The notes beneath the pieces were generated by a model. That model saw only the letters and a program-made list of their open reading frames with translations, did no database searches and was not told the origin of the DNA. From Paracentrotus lividus (Eukaryota > Echinodermata > Echinoidea > Camarodonta > Echinidae): a DNA stretch of 64,000 nucleotides. This document shows positions 1 to 12,265 of this stretch, one piece after another (positions within the stretch are counted from its first letter, which is position 1; each line of letters opens with the position of its first letter). The DNA is taken from contig CALNVZ010003432.1 of the NCBI GenBank assembly GCA_940671915.1, forward strand, positions 10,969,965 to 11,033,964, written 5' to 3'. A program made the translations under genes and the position numbers.

Positions 1-545
1 ACATGCCATTCTCTGATACAACGAGATAACCCCTTTATGCTTGTCTAACAAAGCAGCACAAAAGAACGTTGGTAGATCCTCTATAATATAACACTCTGTA
101 AATTCGCCTGGGTTCGCAACCAGTGAGATACCCCCTTTACCAAAATCTACATGCATGTCTTCCATAACAAATTAGTCAATGTATCAATGTCCAGATTTTC
201 TCGTGGGTACTGTCCGGGGTTACTGTATTCCATAATTAGGATGTACAATAATTTCAGCGTGCTTCTTGTTTAACTAATTAGGACAAAACCTTGTAAACAA
301 CATCATTTGGACTTGTGCGTAATGACGACTTCTGCCTAATGAGTTGTTTCCCAGTATTAACACAAATGATTACTTTCCTCCTTATTTTTTCTAAACATCC
401 TTTGAAATCCTTTTCAAATCTATATAAAAAAATACCATTGAAAAAATGCTTTGGAGACTTAATAAAAAAGGACATCAGGAATTATCGTCATTCCCACCAT
501 GCGCTATATGTATTTTATAGACTCTGAGTAACAAATAATAATAAA
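1..545. other. No gene seen
   Basis: AT-rich single-copy-looking DNA. The short open frames here lack codon bias, splice context or recognisable motifs. Confidence 0.5.
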
Positions 546-773
546 CCAATTTACTAACATAATTCAAATTTTATGCATATTTTTTCGTGATGACATAGTA
601 AGAACAAGGTATTCAAACAACCTGTAATAAAAGAATGAACTACAATACATGGAATCCAGTTTGCACACTTTAGTTGCTATGTCGGGCAAGCCTCAGGCAA
701 GCTTTCAGGATGTCAAGAACAACCTTTGTTTAAAAAAAAGTATACATAAAATTTGAATATGTTAGTAAACTGG
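546..773. mobile_element. Palindromic MITE, about 230 bp
   Basis: The two ends are inverted copies: CCAATTTACTAACATA on the left and TATGTTAGTAAACTGG on the right, each followed inward by a TTCAAATTTTATG-like stretch. The centre carries the phrase TTGCTATGTCGGGCAAGC. Related phrases recur near 5.8 kb and 11.1 kb. No coding capacity; a non-autonomous inverted-repeat element of unknown superfamily. Confidence 0.6.
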
Positions 774-1638
774 TCTATTGACCCGAACCACGAAATGTTG
801 GCATTGCGACATGTATGATCATGACATAAAATAAACGGACATTGTATTTTTATATAGGTCGATGGTACAAGGCCGATTATTCGTCAAATTTGGTCGACAG
901 GATAGGCATCGATTATTCGTGAAGAGTTAATTCGTTGGAAAAAATCTATACCTGCATGTTTCCACAGAGAAATAAGAATGAGAAAGCAAAATAGGCTTAT
1001 TGTACAGAAAAGCAGAGGGGAAAGAGATCGCTATTGTTTCTAAATTGTTTCACTATTAATACTGCAATGAACTTTTGTATGAATTACAATTCAATTCCCA
1101 ATAATAAATAAAGAAAATTATATTAGTCACAGTTGGACATTATACTTTTAAAGTAATTTTTTTTTTTAAAGTAAAATATTGAATTAATAAAACCATTATT
1201 ACTATCATCACTATTATCATATTGGCATCAAAAATATATAATAAAAATTGGCATAAAATATTAATCAGTTATTCGTCACTGATGATCCGCCAAAGATTAT
1301 TGGCTATCATCGAATAAATCTTTTTGCTTTAATGCCTTTATCATCTCGCTGTTCTATAAACATTTAACTTTTCTGCAAAATTCTTAATTACATTGAGAAA
1401 TTCTTAAACATTAAGATGTTCATCGCAATTCTTCAAACTGTTACAAACCCTTCAATCCTCATGACGCCACAGATGATGTAAATATTGAAAACATATATTT
1501 GATGGGCGGTATAAAACTAGGAACCTAAAAAAAAAAGTTCCAATTCCAACATGCCCAATCACCATATTCAAAAATACACAAACGATATCCCATCATATTT
1601 TAATGAGTTGGCGAAGGAAACAAATTATGAACCACTCA
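774..1638. other. No gene seen
   Basis: AT-rich intergenic or intronic sequence with poly-T and poly-A runs. No exon with credible splice borders was found on either strand. Confidence 0.45.
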
Positions 1639-1985
1639 CAGTGGCGGATCCAGGATTTCATTACAGGGGGGCCCAAAATCGAAATTTCACATTTTGGTAC
1701 ACCCAAATTTTTTTCCCGTTACATCGAGCGAGAAAAAAGGTACACTGAATTTTTTCCACGTCACGCTGGCCGACTGATAAGTGGGGCGGGTGGGGGGGGG
1801 GAAGGTGAAGGTGTTCATTTTTTTGGGGGGGGGCCTTCGCCATCAAAGACGTCATCATGTATCAACTATAGGAGCGTAATAATGTGGGGGTCAATCGGCC
1901 CGCTCGTCTCTATATTTACTTCGCTTTTTTTTTTTTCTTTTTTTTTTTTTTTTGCTAGGGGGGGGGCCGGGCCTGACTCAAAATA
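1639..1985. mobile_element. G-rich hAT-like element fragment
   Basis: Starts with CAGTGGCGGATCCAGGATTT, a terminus seen in many hAT-type non-autonomous elements. It continues into several G runs and a pyrimidine tract. The phrase 'cacgtcacgctggcc' matches, in part, sequence near 31.43 kb and 59.37 kb, so it is a dispersed family. A matching right end is not clear; the copy may be truncated, or may reach the inverted terminus at 2508. Confidence 0.45.
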
Positions 1986-2371
1986 AAATCGAAAACATGG
2001 TTTGGGTGTCACCTTCTTCGGTTTGTTTTATTGTTTTAGTAAGAAGTAGGGCTAGCCTCAGCTCGCTGTTCACCATAGAGGGCGATATGCCATTACTGAA
2101 ATTATGATTCAGATTTTTGTTTGCGATTTTGTTGGTTAATATTTTTGCGTTAATAGTTTATCGATCACTATATTCTCAATATAAAAAAGAATAAGAAATT
2201 GGATATGACCAGATAAATAGATTTTTGGCGTCATGACTTTGGACTTATTTTCAGCCATGGGCTACACAAATTTTGAATGGCGTTTATTGATATTTTGTTT
2301 TATAATAGTTTAAAATGGGCTCTGCTAGTAGGTCTGGCCAAAATTTACAGAAGTTTTTTCATACTTCTGAA

Positions 2372-2508
2372 CAGTGGTGGGTCCAGGCATGGGCGCAGGG
2401 GACGCACCCCTATGATTTGAATACCATCCATTGAATGTGTTGGTTAAAAATCAGAAAAATTCAGCGGCGCCCCCCCCCCCTTATTTTTTAAATCCTGGAT
2501 CCGCCACT
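2372..2508. mobile_element. Short hAT-like MITE, 137 bp
   Basis: Left end CAGTGGTGGGTCCAGG; right end, read on the minus strand, TAGTGGCGGATCCAGGATTT. The interior is C/G-rich (GCGGCGCCCCC). Target-site duplication is not obvious, so the boundaries and the hAT assignment rest only on the termini. Confidence 0.5.
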
Positions 2509-3137
2509 AAAAATCTTAACGAAAAAAAAAAAACTTTAATAGTACAATTTAATGAAACCTCCCTAGTTGATTGCGTTTGTGAAGGATTTAATCAGACATA
2601 TTTCAAAAAACGCCGAGATGAAATGCTCAGTCGTCGAAGACTTTTTTTTTAACTTTTTTTTTTTTAATACACATTAGAAAATCGGTGATTAGTTCTGACC
2701 CATTTTTTTTTTTTTTTTTTTTGTTTGTTGTTGTTGCTGTTTTTACATCAATTCGATTTTTAGTAAAGCGACGTTGATTTAATTGAAACACTCGAGTTCA
2801 TTAGAAGAGCGATCTATTTCCCAAGGAGTGTTTTAAACGTCCTAATATAAACAAGTCCCATAAGGGGAAATCGTTGGAACACGGCTCTTAACTTTGTCAC
2901 CTCTTCACTTTAGCCGCACGCGACAGACTTTGCATTGCAAGAGTGATCATGTAAATCTCTTAAGAATCTGGCAGAAACATTATGTCGTCCAATCGGAGTC
3001 AAATGGGCATTATCGATGTAAAATAGGATGAGCTAAGGCCCTTCTGTCACTCAAATATAATATACTGTTCCGTATGTCTTCCGTTCACAGCCGTGTTTTT
3101 CTTTTTGTTTGAACATATTCACACGACGACCTTGTAG

Positions 3138-3262
3138 ATGGGAATGTTCGGAACTTATGGAAGAAAGAGTGTGTCAATGCCCGATGTCACAGCGGATCTG
3201 GTACCGCCACCAAATACGCCATATGTGATGCTCTATACAAAACCATCGCGTCATTAAAATAA
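3138..3262 (+). CDS. Candidate terminal exon, possible death-fold C-terminus
   Basis: After a candidate acceptor (ccttgtag) the frame entered with two bases reads GNVRNLWKKECVNARC, then HSGSGTATKYAICDALYKTI, then ASLK and a TAA stop. The pattern (W, a Gly/Ser turn, then ATxxxxICDALxxI) resembles the last two helices of death domains, where a 'GxATxxxLxxAL' signature is common. This is pattern recognition, not a search result. An AATAAA lies at 3375-3380, suitable for polyadenylation of a plus-strand transcript. No upstream partner exon was identified. The other two plus frames are also open across most of this stretch, which weakens the call; the polypyrimidine tract before the acceptor is poor. 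Confidence 0.35.
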
Positions 3263-3706
3263 TATTGGTGGCCCTTGGTGCATTAAGGAGGTGAGATGTC
3301 AAGACAGTTTAGGAGGAAGCATTACATGATGATTATTTTTTTATTAAATCAAATCAATGGACATCAGTCTTTATAATAAATTCTATTCATGCATAATCAT
3401 TGCCTTCTGAAAAAAGAGGTTACATATTTTATATAGTCTCTAAAGACAGCATATATAACCCGCTCTGTATATATTCAGATTTTTCCATAAATGTGAACAA
3501 CCATGATCAGATGATTGTTCAAAATAAAGACGTATGCTGAAAGACATCGGCAGTGATTGCATTATTCCATTTTAACGTAAAGCAAAACGGAAAAAGAAAA
3601 TTGACTAAACTATACAAAATGCCTCGAGCGGGTCGACACCGCGACAGATCTCAATAAATACAGGTAGCTGGTGATCAACGACCATGACTGATCACCGTCA
3701 CCTACA

Positions 3707-3798
3707 TTACCACACCGACATCGTCCGGTGGAGCGCGACGAGGGGTCCATCATCGCCGTCCTCAGTATCTATATCATCCGATAAGCCACTGTGTTTTC
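3707..3798 (-). CDS. Candidate terminal exon with acidic tail
   Basis: Minus strand: acceptor gtgccgtag at 3799-3801, then two bases, then KHSGLSDDIDTEDGDDGP and LVALHRTMSVW and a TAA stop (29 residues). Acidic, hydrophilic composition and C/G-ending codons look coding. It would suit the cytoplasmic end of a membrane protein. Its entry phase (needs one base) matches the exit phase of the signal-peptide exon at 8093-8132 on the same strand, so the two could belong to one gene, but no linking exons were found. The plus strand is also open here, so strand is uncertain. A MITE begins only 45 bp upstream of the acceptor. Confidence 0.3.
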
Positions 3799-3842
3799 CT
3801 ACGGCACCAGACAAGCTTTATAAAGTTATCCAACCTGACACA

Positions 3843-4290
3843 TACAGTCTGTGTTTTAAAAAATGGTACAGTCGGGGAAAAAATATTTAGGTGTGAAGTA
3901 TTTTCAGATAATATGTGTATGTGGTACTAAAATAAAGCCAAAAGATTTTCCTTGCTGATGCGCTTTGTTCTATATAATTTGCTTTCGTAAAACAAAAGTT
4001 ATGCTAAATTTTGTGCGACGAGGAACAAATCGAAATTGAGCACTTCATGGCCATTATGCGAAACCTATACACAAAGGCATGGGACGGCGTGCGAAAAATG
4101 GATTTTTCTTGATTGTAGAAAACCAGTCATATTTCAAAAATTACAACACCAAATGTGATGGGAAAAAAATGCAGGTGAAAGTCTGATCTTCCTGCTTTAT
4201 GAAAATACCAAACAGTAGCAGGCTGTGATTAAACTTCATACTATAAAAAAATGTTTTCCACTCGTACAATTTTATTTGACACAGACTGTA
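3843..4290. mobile_element. Tc1/mariner-like MITE, copy 1
   Basis: Terminal inverted repeats CAGTCTGTGT and ACACAGACTG flanked by TA dinucleotides, as expected of Tc1/mariner targets. The interior matches the copy at 49184-49675 along most of its length, with shared phrases such as GTGCGACGAGGAACAAATCG and GGCATGGGACGGCGTGCGAA. No transposase frame. Relative to the 49 kb copy it lacks a short segment near 4050. Confidence 0.8.
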
Positions 4291-4389
4291 CAGCAGTGAT
4301 GTCTTTATCCGCATCTTCTTCAACTTGCTCTGTGTCTTCCTTTCTCTCTGTCTGCTTTCTTGTTTTATTTATCTTCTTTCTACCTCTCG

Positions 4390-4735
4390 CATTAGATATG
4401 TTTTCCTCTATCTCCCTTTCTCTTTCTCTCTTTCTGTCTTCTTCTCCTCCTTTCACGTTTCCCTAAGTACCTCTGTGCTTTCTTTTATATTCATCTCTTC
4501 TTTATTCAGCTCTTCTTTATTCATCCTTATTTCTCTCTCTCACACACACACACACACTCACTTTTCTCTCTCTGCCTATCTACCTCTTTGTCATCACCTT
4601 TTCCCTTTCCCCTCTGCCTTCTCTTTCTATTTTCCCATGTTTCCCTTTTTATTTCTCCCCTTCCCCTTTCTCTCTATCTTTCTATAGCTTCCTCCTCACT
4701 TTCTCATTGATGTATGTATCTGTCTCTCTCTCCCT
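4390..4735. repeat. CT-rich low-complexity tract
   Basis: Imperfect CT/TTC-rich pyrimidine tract with a short (CA)n block near 4541-4558. Open frames across it encode only Ser/Leu/Phe runs and are artefacts of composition. Confidence 0.8.
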
Positions 4736-4814
4736 CCCATTTTTTTTGGGTTTTTTGTTTTGTTTTGTCTTTGTTTTTGCTTTTGTTTGTATGTTTGTTT
4801 GTTTGTTTGAATCC

Positions 4815-4923
<109 letters not shown>

Positions 4924-5707
4924 TCTACAATATTTTCTCGGTATATCTCTTCAAACTCTTACACTTAAAAAAGATATTTATAAACAAAATAAAGGACTCA
5001 ACTTATTTTTATGTTACGTCATTCCCCAAACCTTGGGGGATTTTCTTCCGTTGAGGTGTAACCCCCTCCCCTTCATTTTTCCCTTTTCTTATTGTTGATG
5101 ACTCTAATTCGCTCCACCAAGTGAACATATTTCCGGGTTTCTCATTTGAAATAAACTGATACGTAATAAACAGAAACAATAATAAAAGCCAGGTAGTTCG
5201 TAGCAGGAATCACAATAATAATGGGTATATTTGCAGAATACAAACAAAGAGCTTTGTATCGAAAATAATACAACCATTAAACAGTTTATTGTTCACATTT
5301 CATTTCGCATGATCGGTGGCAATTATATTTGGGGATAAAGAGTAATTGGAAATTGTTGATAAAACAAAATCAAGGCAGGGTGCCAAATAATAACAGGAAT
5401 AACTTTTTTATCATTATTCATTCCGTGTTTCCAGTGTAAACAAAATACAAATAGATTTTTGTCAAAAATTAAAACAATACTGAATAATGTATGGAATTAT
5501 GAAATGTCGAATTGTGGCAGGATAGACCGACTTTTGGGTATTTGTCGATAATTTCATTGTTTTTATTATTTTGGGTTTAATTTTATTTGTTCGTTTCCTC
5601 TTTAACCATAATGGTGCATGACATTTTCAATTCTAACTCTCTTATTCTCTATCAACTCTTCTCTCATCTGTCTCCACTTCTGCAATAGGTGTATTTAGAT
5701 TAACACA

Positions 5708-5880
5708 CCAGTTTACTAATTTATTATTACCTATATTCAATTAACCTGTTTTTTAAGCATGACAATTTGAAATCCAGTTTACATTAATTACATTTTGCTA
5801 TGCTTGGCAAATCTCTGGTGAGCTTTAAGTTTTCCACGAACAAGTTTTGTTTAAAAAAGAAATATGCATAAAACCATTAT
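5708..5880. mobile_element. Diverged relative of the 546-773 MITE
   Basis: Begins CCAGTTTACTAATTTATT and contains 'aatccagttta...ttgctatgcttggcaa...gagcttt', in the same order as the first element. It ends near an AAAGAAATATGCATAAA stretch. Ends are approximate. Confidence 0.45.
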
Positions 5881-8092
5881 GTTTAAAAGATCTTTTGAAA
5901 TGTTACTAATGACACAATAATGTTTGTGTCAATGCACAATGTTAAAGGGGATGATGATACAAAAAATCAACACTTTCATCACCATCAGTTTTATGCAAAA
6001 AGCTCACTTATAGGGTAGGGGCTTTAAAGAGAATTTATAACAAAGATCACAGCTCATTTCTTGGTCACGCCTAACGAGAAAAACTCCAAGCCGACAACTT
6101 CTATATTTTGGTCGATCTGGAGTCGATTTGGAGTTGGTCCTGTCCGGGTTGCCGAGGTTTAAAACACATTTTTTATGTGATATAAATTGAAACTGTAAAA
6201 AAAAGGAAATAATAATATCTTTCATGATGTTCTGGCTCACAAGAAATGAAATGCAAGAGGACAACATAACTGTATTTCCATGATCGCCATCATGAAAATG
6301 TCTATCAATGGTAGGCTATATCAATAATTGATTAGATGTTGATATTCCTTGTGTCAGGCTAAAACTAATGTTTACAAAATACAAACAATACTTATTCAAT
6401 TCTAGCCGCATTGCTCTTTGGATGAAGTGTCTTTAAAAGACCTTGAAATGTTCCAAACGGACAGTTCTTATGAATGATAACCCGGCCACGTCAGAACATA
6501 TTCATAGAGAGGCCTGGGCTTAGAAAATGCCTTTATCATCGTCTATTGTCCTGATGTGTGTGATTGAAAGAAAAGAATTTATGGCATCTTGGTGAAAGTG
6601 ACTCAGTTGAAGGAAGTGACATGCCGTTCCGAATGGCTGCCGCTATTCAATCAAAAACATGAGAGGGGGAGCATGGTTTTCTTTTCATGAATTGTGAAGT
6701 AGCCTACGAGGAAACGAGGATTCTTGGATGTACGTAGCTTATTGTAACTTAAAATACGTCATAAGATATTTCAAATTTATTCAAGTATATGTAGGTCCAG
6801 TGATGCATATTCCCAACATTAGCGTATCCGGGATTTAATTGCACAGATTGGCGTTTTCTTGGATTATGCAATAATTAAGCCAATTGAACTTTTCAAATTT
6901 ATTTTGGGCTACTCAGTGACATATATATGCGGTTTTTGTAAGTTTGTTTGTTTGTTTGTTTGTTTTTATTTTTAATCTATGTATCAAAGTAAAAACTAAT
7001 GGTAAATATAAAGCCTATATTGTAAAATTAATGTCTCAAATATTTTAAACAGCTAAAAACAAAGTAGCCAGTAACTTTAACAATGTTGTTTTAAATCTTA
7101 AACAATGTTGGTAAAATTTAAACTAACATCCTCTAAATTTGGGATTCAAATGAAATCGTAGATATAACGCAACGATTTTATTCTGAAACATTCAACTAAA
7201 GTTAAGAAAAATCAAGAATACATTTTGAAGAAGATAAACTTAATTGGTATAAATGAGAAAAGACGGGGAGAAATAAAGATAAATAGATTGGCTATCATAA
7301 TCATGATCATGATGATGGTCAGAGGTGTAGAGGGTAGGAGGAAAGAGGAGGGAAGAGGGAGAGGGAACCGGAGAGAGGCTATAGGAAATGAAAGGAGGAA
7401 AGGGGGTTAATATAAGGGAGGGAGAGAAGATGGGAAGGGGAAATACAGCTGGCCTGAAGTAACAAATTATGCATGGGTCTTTTGGAATACCACAAAGCAA
7501 AAGCTCAAAGAGAGCCTGCTTCGTCCTTTTATTTTATCATTTTATTTATTTTGGGGTCGCTTCCCAGGAAGTCACGCTGCCGGAGACTTCCTCTCAGAAG
7601 AATAATAATCAAATTAATCAATAGCAAGAGTGAAAGTAACAATTATAGGTTCCATGCAGGTAATATGGTTTGCATATCAACTCTCGGCAAAGTGGGGTAT
7701 GCATCAATGAGAACAGCTGCCGGGCAGCTGCGGCGAGGGATCGGATAAGAACGCGATGGGATGCCGTCCACTGCTCTACGGGTGGACAGAAAGGACATAA
7801 CGAAGGCCAAAGACAATGTCACTGACACATGGATACAACATGAATCTTTTAAAATATCGAGATGAATAAATCAATGTGTAGAAAATCGTCGTCATGACAT
7901 ATAACGAAATTTCTGTGGAAAATGGTGACCATAGGCATAATCATATTTATCAGTTTGAAAAGGGCAAAAAAGAAGGTATTAAGATCATCAGCAGTCTTGC
8001 GGCGGGAACCCTCTTCATTAATTAGCTTTGACTGCAAACAAAAATGTCAACCAAATAATCAAAACTAATTAAAAACACATATCACAGCTTAC
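5881..8092. other. No supported gene; possible intron
   Basis: If the minus-strand candidate exons at 8.1 kb and 3.75 kb belong together, this is intronic. A GC-richer stretch at 7640-7800 is open in more than one frame but lacks a donor. A stretch at 6050-6180 ends in a GTGAGC donor but has no convincing protein. GA-rich low-complexity sequence lies at 7320-7440. Confidence 0.4.
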
Positions 8093-8132
8093 CTGTAAGG
8101 CAAATCCATATAAATTGCAGTTTCATTTCCAT
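8093..8132 (-). CDS. Candidate first coding exon with signal peptide
   Basis: Minus strand ATG at 8132 opens MEMKLQFIWICLT and then one base before a strong donor, ACAG|GTAAGC. A second in-frame ATG follows two codons later. The segment has the shape of a secretory signal peptide: a Lys followed by an uninterrupted hydrophobic core. The intron after the signal peptide in phase 1 is typical of metazoan extracellular-domain genes. Upstream sequence (8160-8400) is much richer in CpG than its surroundings. The protein cannot be identified because the next exon, to the left, was not found. Confidence 0.42.
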
Positions 8133-8159
8133 TTCAGCAGCTTTTGAGAAATCAAAACT

Positions 8160-8400
8160 AAAACAATCCCGGATCTCAAGACGCGGCGCCGCTATAGAGG
8201 CGCGGTTCTGTGATAAAAAAGTTTATCTCCGTTTGTAGAAGAAAGTGCGATGATATAAAATCAAGTCGCACTAGCTATCGATTGTCTTTAGATTTCCGAT
8301 CACTCTGTGTCGTCTGCAGAACTTCCAATCATGCGCACGCAATCAACTTCAATGCAGCAGTAGAAAATAAACGTCATATAAAGCAACTATGCATGTGCTA
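8160..8400 (-). promoter_or_regulatory. CpG-richer promoter/5' UTR candidate
   Basis: Contains CGCGGCGCCGCTATAGAGGC and a TGCGCACGCAA stretch in otherwise AT-rich DNA, immediately upstream of the signal-peptide exon. This is composition and position only; no transcription start can be fixed. Confidence 0.35.
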
Positions 8401-9156
8401 TTAGATACAGTAGTAGCCTACAATAAATTATAGAACAGCTTTGATGAAAAAGGAAAAAATACTTTCAGGAATTAACCATGTTTGGCTGGTTAAAACCCTT
8501 TTCAAGCATACACCTTTATGCCAAACCCGAAACCAATTCATCGAACAATAGAACAGATTTGCTCTTTGCATGATAATGGGGACTTTAAATTGGATGCTTC
8601 GTCACAACCAGGAAATACCCTGGTAATATTATTCATTAAAAGAAAAATGAGTCAAATAACCTTCATAAATCGGACTAAAGCTTAGGAAATAATGGTGTGG
8701 GATGAAAAATATAGAGGAGTTTATATTTTCAGATCTTGTCCCGTTTGACCTCCAGTACCCAAATTATTTTGAGGCAAAGTCCCAATTTTTGAGGGATTGA
8801 GGTCCTTCTTGGACAATCTTTGCCTCCCTGTACTATGCCCTATTTGCCGAACCTATTTGGAATATATACCTAATACAAACGTCTATTTACAATGAAAAGT
8901 GAAGGTATATACAATGTAGCTAGAGATATCAGTTTCTTTATTATACATGTGTAAGTAACACCAAACTACCAGCAGTATTCCAATATCACAAATCATTTGC
9001 CGTATCCGGGGGGGGTGGAGGGGGGGGGCAAAAAGCGTGTGCCCCTATTTCTTGAGGTTTATATCACTTGTCTAACAGCAGTTGGTCTATTCTCCGTTTT
9101 GTCTAATACCACATGGGCTACACCCATGCGCGTTCTACTAACAATTGTCTAATATA

Positions 9157-10148
9157 CCACTGTTCGTCATAAAGGTGAATATTTTTTCTATCTCAAGCAC
9201 ATTATGTTGCTCCGTTATTAATTTCTTGAATGTCTTTGTCACCGGTTTCACTTTCTGGATCCTGGGTATATCTTGGACGCCTTCCCTCAACCCTTCCGGG
9301 GGATTTTTCTTCAAAAAAGTTTGTCACCCCCAGAAGATGGCCATTTTTGTCATTTTTTCTTATATTTGGGCCCTTTTTAGTTCACACGACCCACCAAGGC
9401 CCCTCAGTCCTACCCCAAGGAAACACGTCTGAGGTGGAGATTTGTTATTGTTCTTTATAATTAAATCTAGATTATGGTTACAGGCTAGACTCTTTTGTCT
9501 AGGGAGGGGTCAAATATATTTTGATTGGGTTCAAACATCATTTCATTCATTTTCACACCATGGAAATTTCTACTTCCCTAAATTGTAGTTGTAAAATCTC
9601 AACACAAACATAAATCAAAATAAATATTATCAAATAAATGACTATTTACAGCCTTGTCATCAGGCTTTAAAAAAATTTAAGGGGAAAATGATGATATTTA
9701 AGGGTTAAAGGTGGTGTTTCATTTCTTTTGTTTTCAGCATAAAGATGGAATAAAATATTCCGATTTTTCACCAATCTCGTTTTTTACTTCAACCCCTCCC
9801 CTAGACAAGAGACCTTAGCCTGTCCCCAGAAATATAGATTTAACTTAAAGAATAATATAAAACAGTTCACCTCAGTCGCGTTTCCTTGGGGTAGGACTGA
9901 GGGGGGCTTGATTGGCCGGGAAAACAAAAAGGGGCCCCAAAATAAAAAAAATGACAAAAATGGGCATCACGGGGGTTGACAAAACTTTTTTGGAAAAAGG
10001 TTCACGTGAAGGTTTGGGAGAATGTCCAAGATATAGCCAGGGTCTCACAAAGTAAAAGCAGGGACCAACATTTTCAAGAAATTAAGGTCAGAGCAAAATC
10101 ATGTCGCTATAGCGGCAAAAAAATATTCCACCTTTATGACGGACAGTG
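9157..10148. mobile_element. Large old foldback element, about 1 kb
   Basis: Inverted repeat whose arms pair from the ends to near the centre (about 9652). Matching arm blocks: TTCGTCATAAAGGTGAATAT with ATATTCCACCTTTATGACGG; CCTTCCGGGGGATTTTTCTT with its counterpart at 9970-10000; AGTCCTACCCCAAGGAAAC with GTTTCCTTGGGGTAGGACT; GGCTAGACTC with GAGACCTTAGCC. Arms differ at many positions, so it is not recent. No coding sequence. Confidence 0.75.
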
Positions 10149-10149
10149 T

Positions 10150-10500
10150 ACAATTAGTCTAATACATACTTGGTCTAATTCTCACTTTGTCTGATGACCA
10201 CTTGGTCTAATTGCCAATTCGCCTTATAGCCAAATGGTCTTATTACATTTTCATCTAGAGTACAAATGAATATTTGGTCTATTACCAATTTGTTACTGGA
10301 ATTGACCAAGTGCATGGTGATAGACCAAGTGAACATTAGACGAAATGGGAATTAGACGGAATGGTAAATAGGCCAAGTGGTATTTAGACTAAAATGTAAT
10401 TGGACGAACTGGTTATAAACGAAATGGAATAAGACCATGTGGGATGAGATGGACATTAGTCAATGTGGGTTTAAACTTTAAACCGAGTGGTAATTTACCT
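10150..10500. repeat. Inverted array of short GGTCTAAT subrepeats
   Basis: Degenerate units of roughly 17-20 bp on the pattern CACTTGGTCTAATTNCCA run forward to about 10275. They then continue as the reverse complement (GGAATTAGACCAAGTG-like) to about 10500, giving seven or eight units in each direction. This forms a compound foldback next to the palindrome at 9157-10148. Confidence 0.7.
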
Positions 10501-10514
10501 TTCTGAAGGGAAAC

Positions 10515-11494
10515 TAGGGTACATGCACGTAATATGGGCCCCCTAAGCTCATTTGCCTAATTTGCATAAAATTACAAAATGACACACAGTCTAATCTTTG
10601 TTTATATGAATCAATAACTACTGCTCTAACTTTTATTGTGAAGAAAAACAATTATCACCAACCCCCCTGTCTGCAATATTCAAATGTTGACGTCATCATC
10701 AAAGTGCCCATATTACCTGCATGTGCAGGTAATATGGGCACATGTATTTAACGTCTTTTTAAAAAACTACAATGACTCTACTATGTCTTGAATTTGCTTA
10801 AAATGTTGAAAATCATTAACTTTCAGATATCATTTAAAATTATAAGATCCTTCAGTAAATACTTTGACTATATGTTTCATTGTTTTGTATTTTGTATATT
10901 ATTTTTTTTTTCAATATTATTTAAATATTATTTTCATTATACAAATGAATATAGGCCTACAATAAGATCTTTTTATTGATTATATACTGTGAATATACCC
11001 CAAAAAGTCGTAGTAAATAGATTGATGCCTCATCCCAATACTAAGTACCAGAATCATTTCCGCCATTTTGGACGGCCCATATTACCTGCACTGATGTTGC
11101 TATGTCAGGCAAGCTTTCAATGCTACATAGCACCCCTTCACTACAACAAATTGACCTGTACACGCTAGTATGATCAAAATTAAACTATAAGCTTACTAAA
11201 TATACAAACAATTGAGGTTACCCCCTCAAATACTCTTTCACCACCACATTCTGTAAAATATCAAATTTTACATCAGGGTAAAAAATTGCCGTAAGTTTTA
11301 CCTACCTTGTTGGTTTTCAGCAATTTTCTCAGAGAAATTTCGGCATCAGATGCTCTCACGATAATAGATTTTCGTATACAGTTCATATGAACAACATTAT
11401 GGTGCTCACACCGGTCACCGGTCGACGGTCACGATATGATTTGCTTCAGGTGGCCCATATTACCTGCTGGCCCATATTACCTGCATGTACCCTA
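10515..11494. mobile_element. TA-flanked MITE with repeated internal motif
   Basis: Ends GGGTACATGCA and TGCATGTACCC flanked by TA. The motif CCCATATTACCTGCA (or its complement) occurs about six times: at both ends, as a head-to-head pair at 10707-10740, near 11080, and twice near 11453-11485. No open frame of note. Probably a non-autonomous Tc1/mariner-like element. Confidence 0.75.
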
Positions 11495-12265
11495 ATCATT
11501 GAACGTATATGTTGATATTATGAGAAAAGTTGGGTTGCGCCTCCTATTTCTCAAATTCAACCTATTTGTAAATGCTAGATCCACCGTAATGAATTGTGTA
11601 TGTTACTATAGAAATAGTGCATCAATTTTCTTTGATCAATACCTTTAGAATAAAATAATCGTTTCGTGTTTTATCATTTCATTACGTTATTATTCCGTTG
11701 TCTTTTTTAGCTTTGTTTTGATTTTTATTCCTCATTATTCTTGACCAATGATAATTTTGGACAGATTATGAGATCCCCCCTCCCCCATTACAAAAATGAT
11801 ACAATATTTTGCATGGTCCTCATAAGCTAACATCAAGTACTGGAATGTTTTAACGGGGCACTTTAACACCTCAGTTTCAACCCTGCCCTAACTCGATTAA
11901 GGTTTGAAGAACCGACGATGATCATGGCATACATGAAAGCCTACATGGAAGAAACTCATGACTGGTGTCTTAGTAATTCAATAATAATAAATTTAATAAT
12001 TCAAGTTAACAGGTACCGGAAGAGGAGAGGGGCAGATGCTTCCCTCTATCAAGGAAAAGTTTCGAAATTGACTTTGTCACTCCACTCACAAGAAACAAGA
12101 AAGGAAGATAACACCATGTATGTATAACGATGTTCCATAAGCATGATAAATTTTCTTTAACTAAACTAGACAGCAATTGGGGAAATCCCAGTTAAAATTC
12201 TTTATGGTATGTTTTTATTAAGAGATGCGTCAGAATCGGAGGGGGTTTGGGTCGTAGCCTCCCAT
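11495..12265. other. No gene seen
   Basis: AT-rich sequence without recognisable exon or repeat structure. The small open frame at 11918-12127 has no supporting features. Confidence 0.4.

Noticed and set aside
7473-7828. Open frames on both strands at 7.5-7.8 kb
   Set aside because: GC-richer and open in several frames, but no donor fits and no protein family is recognisable; possibly an old transposon piece.
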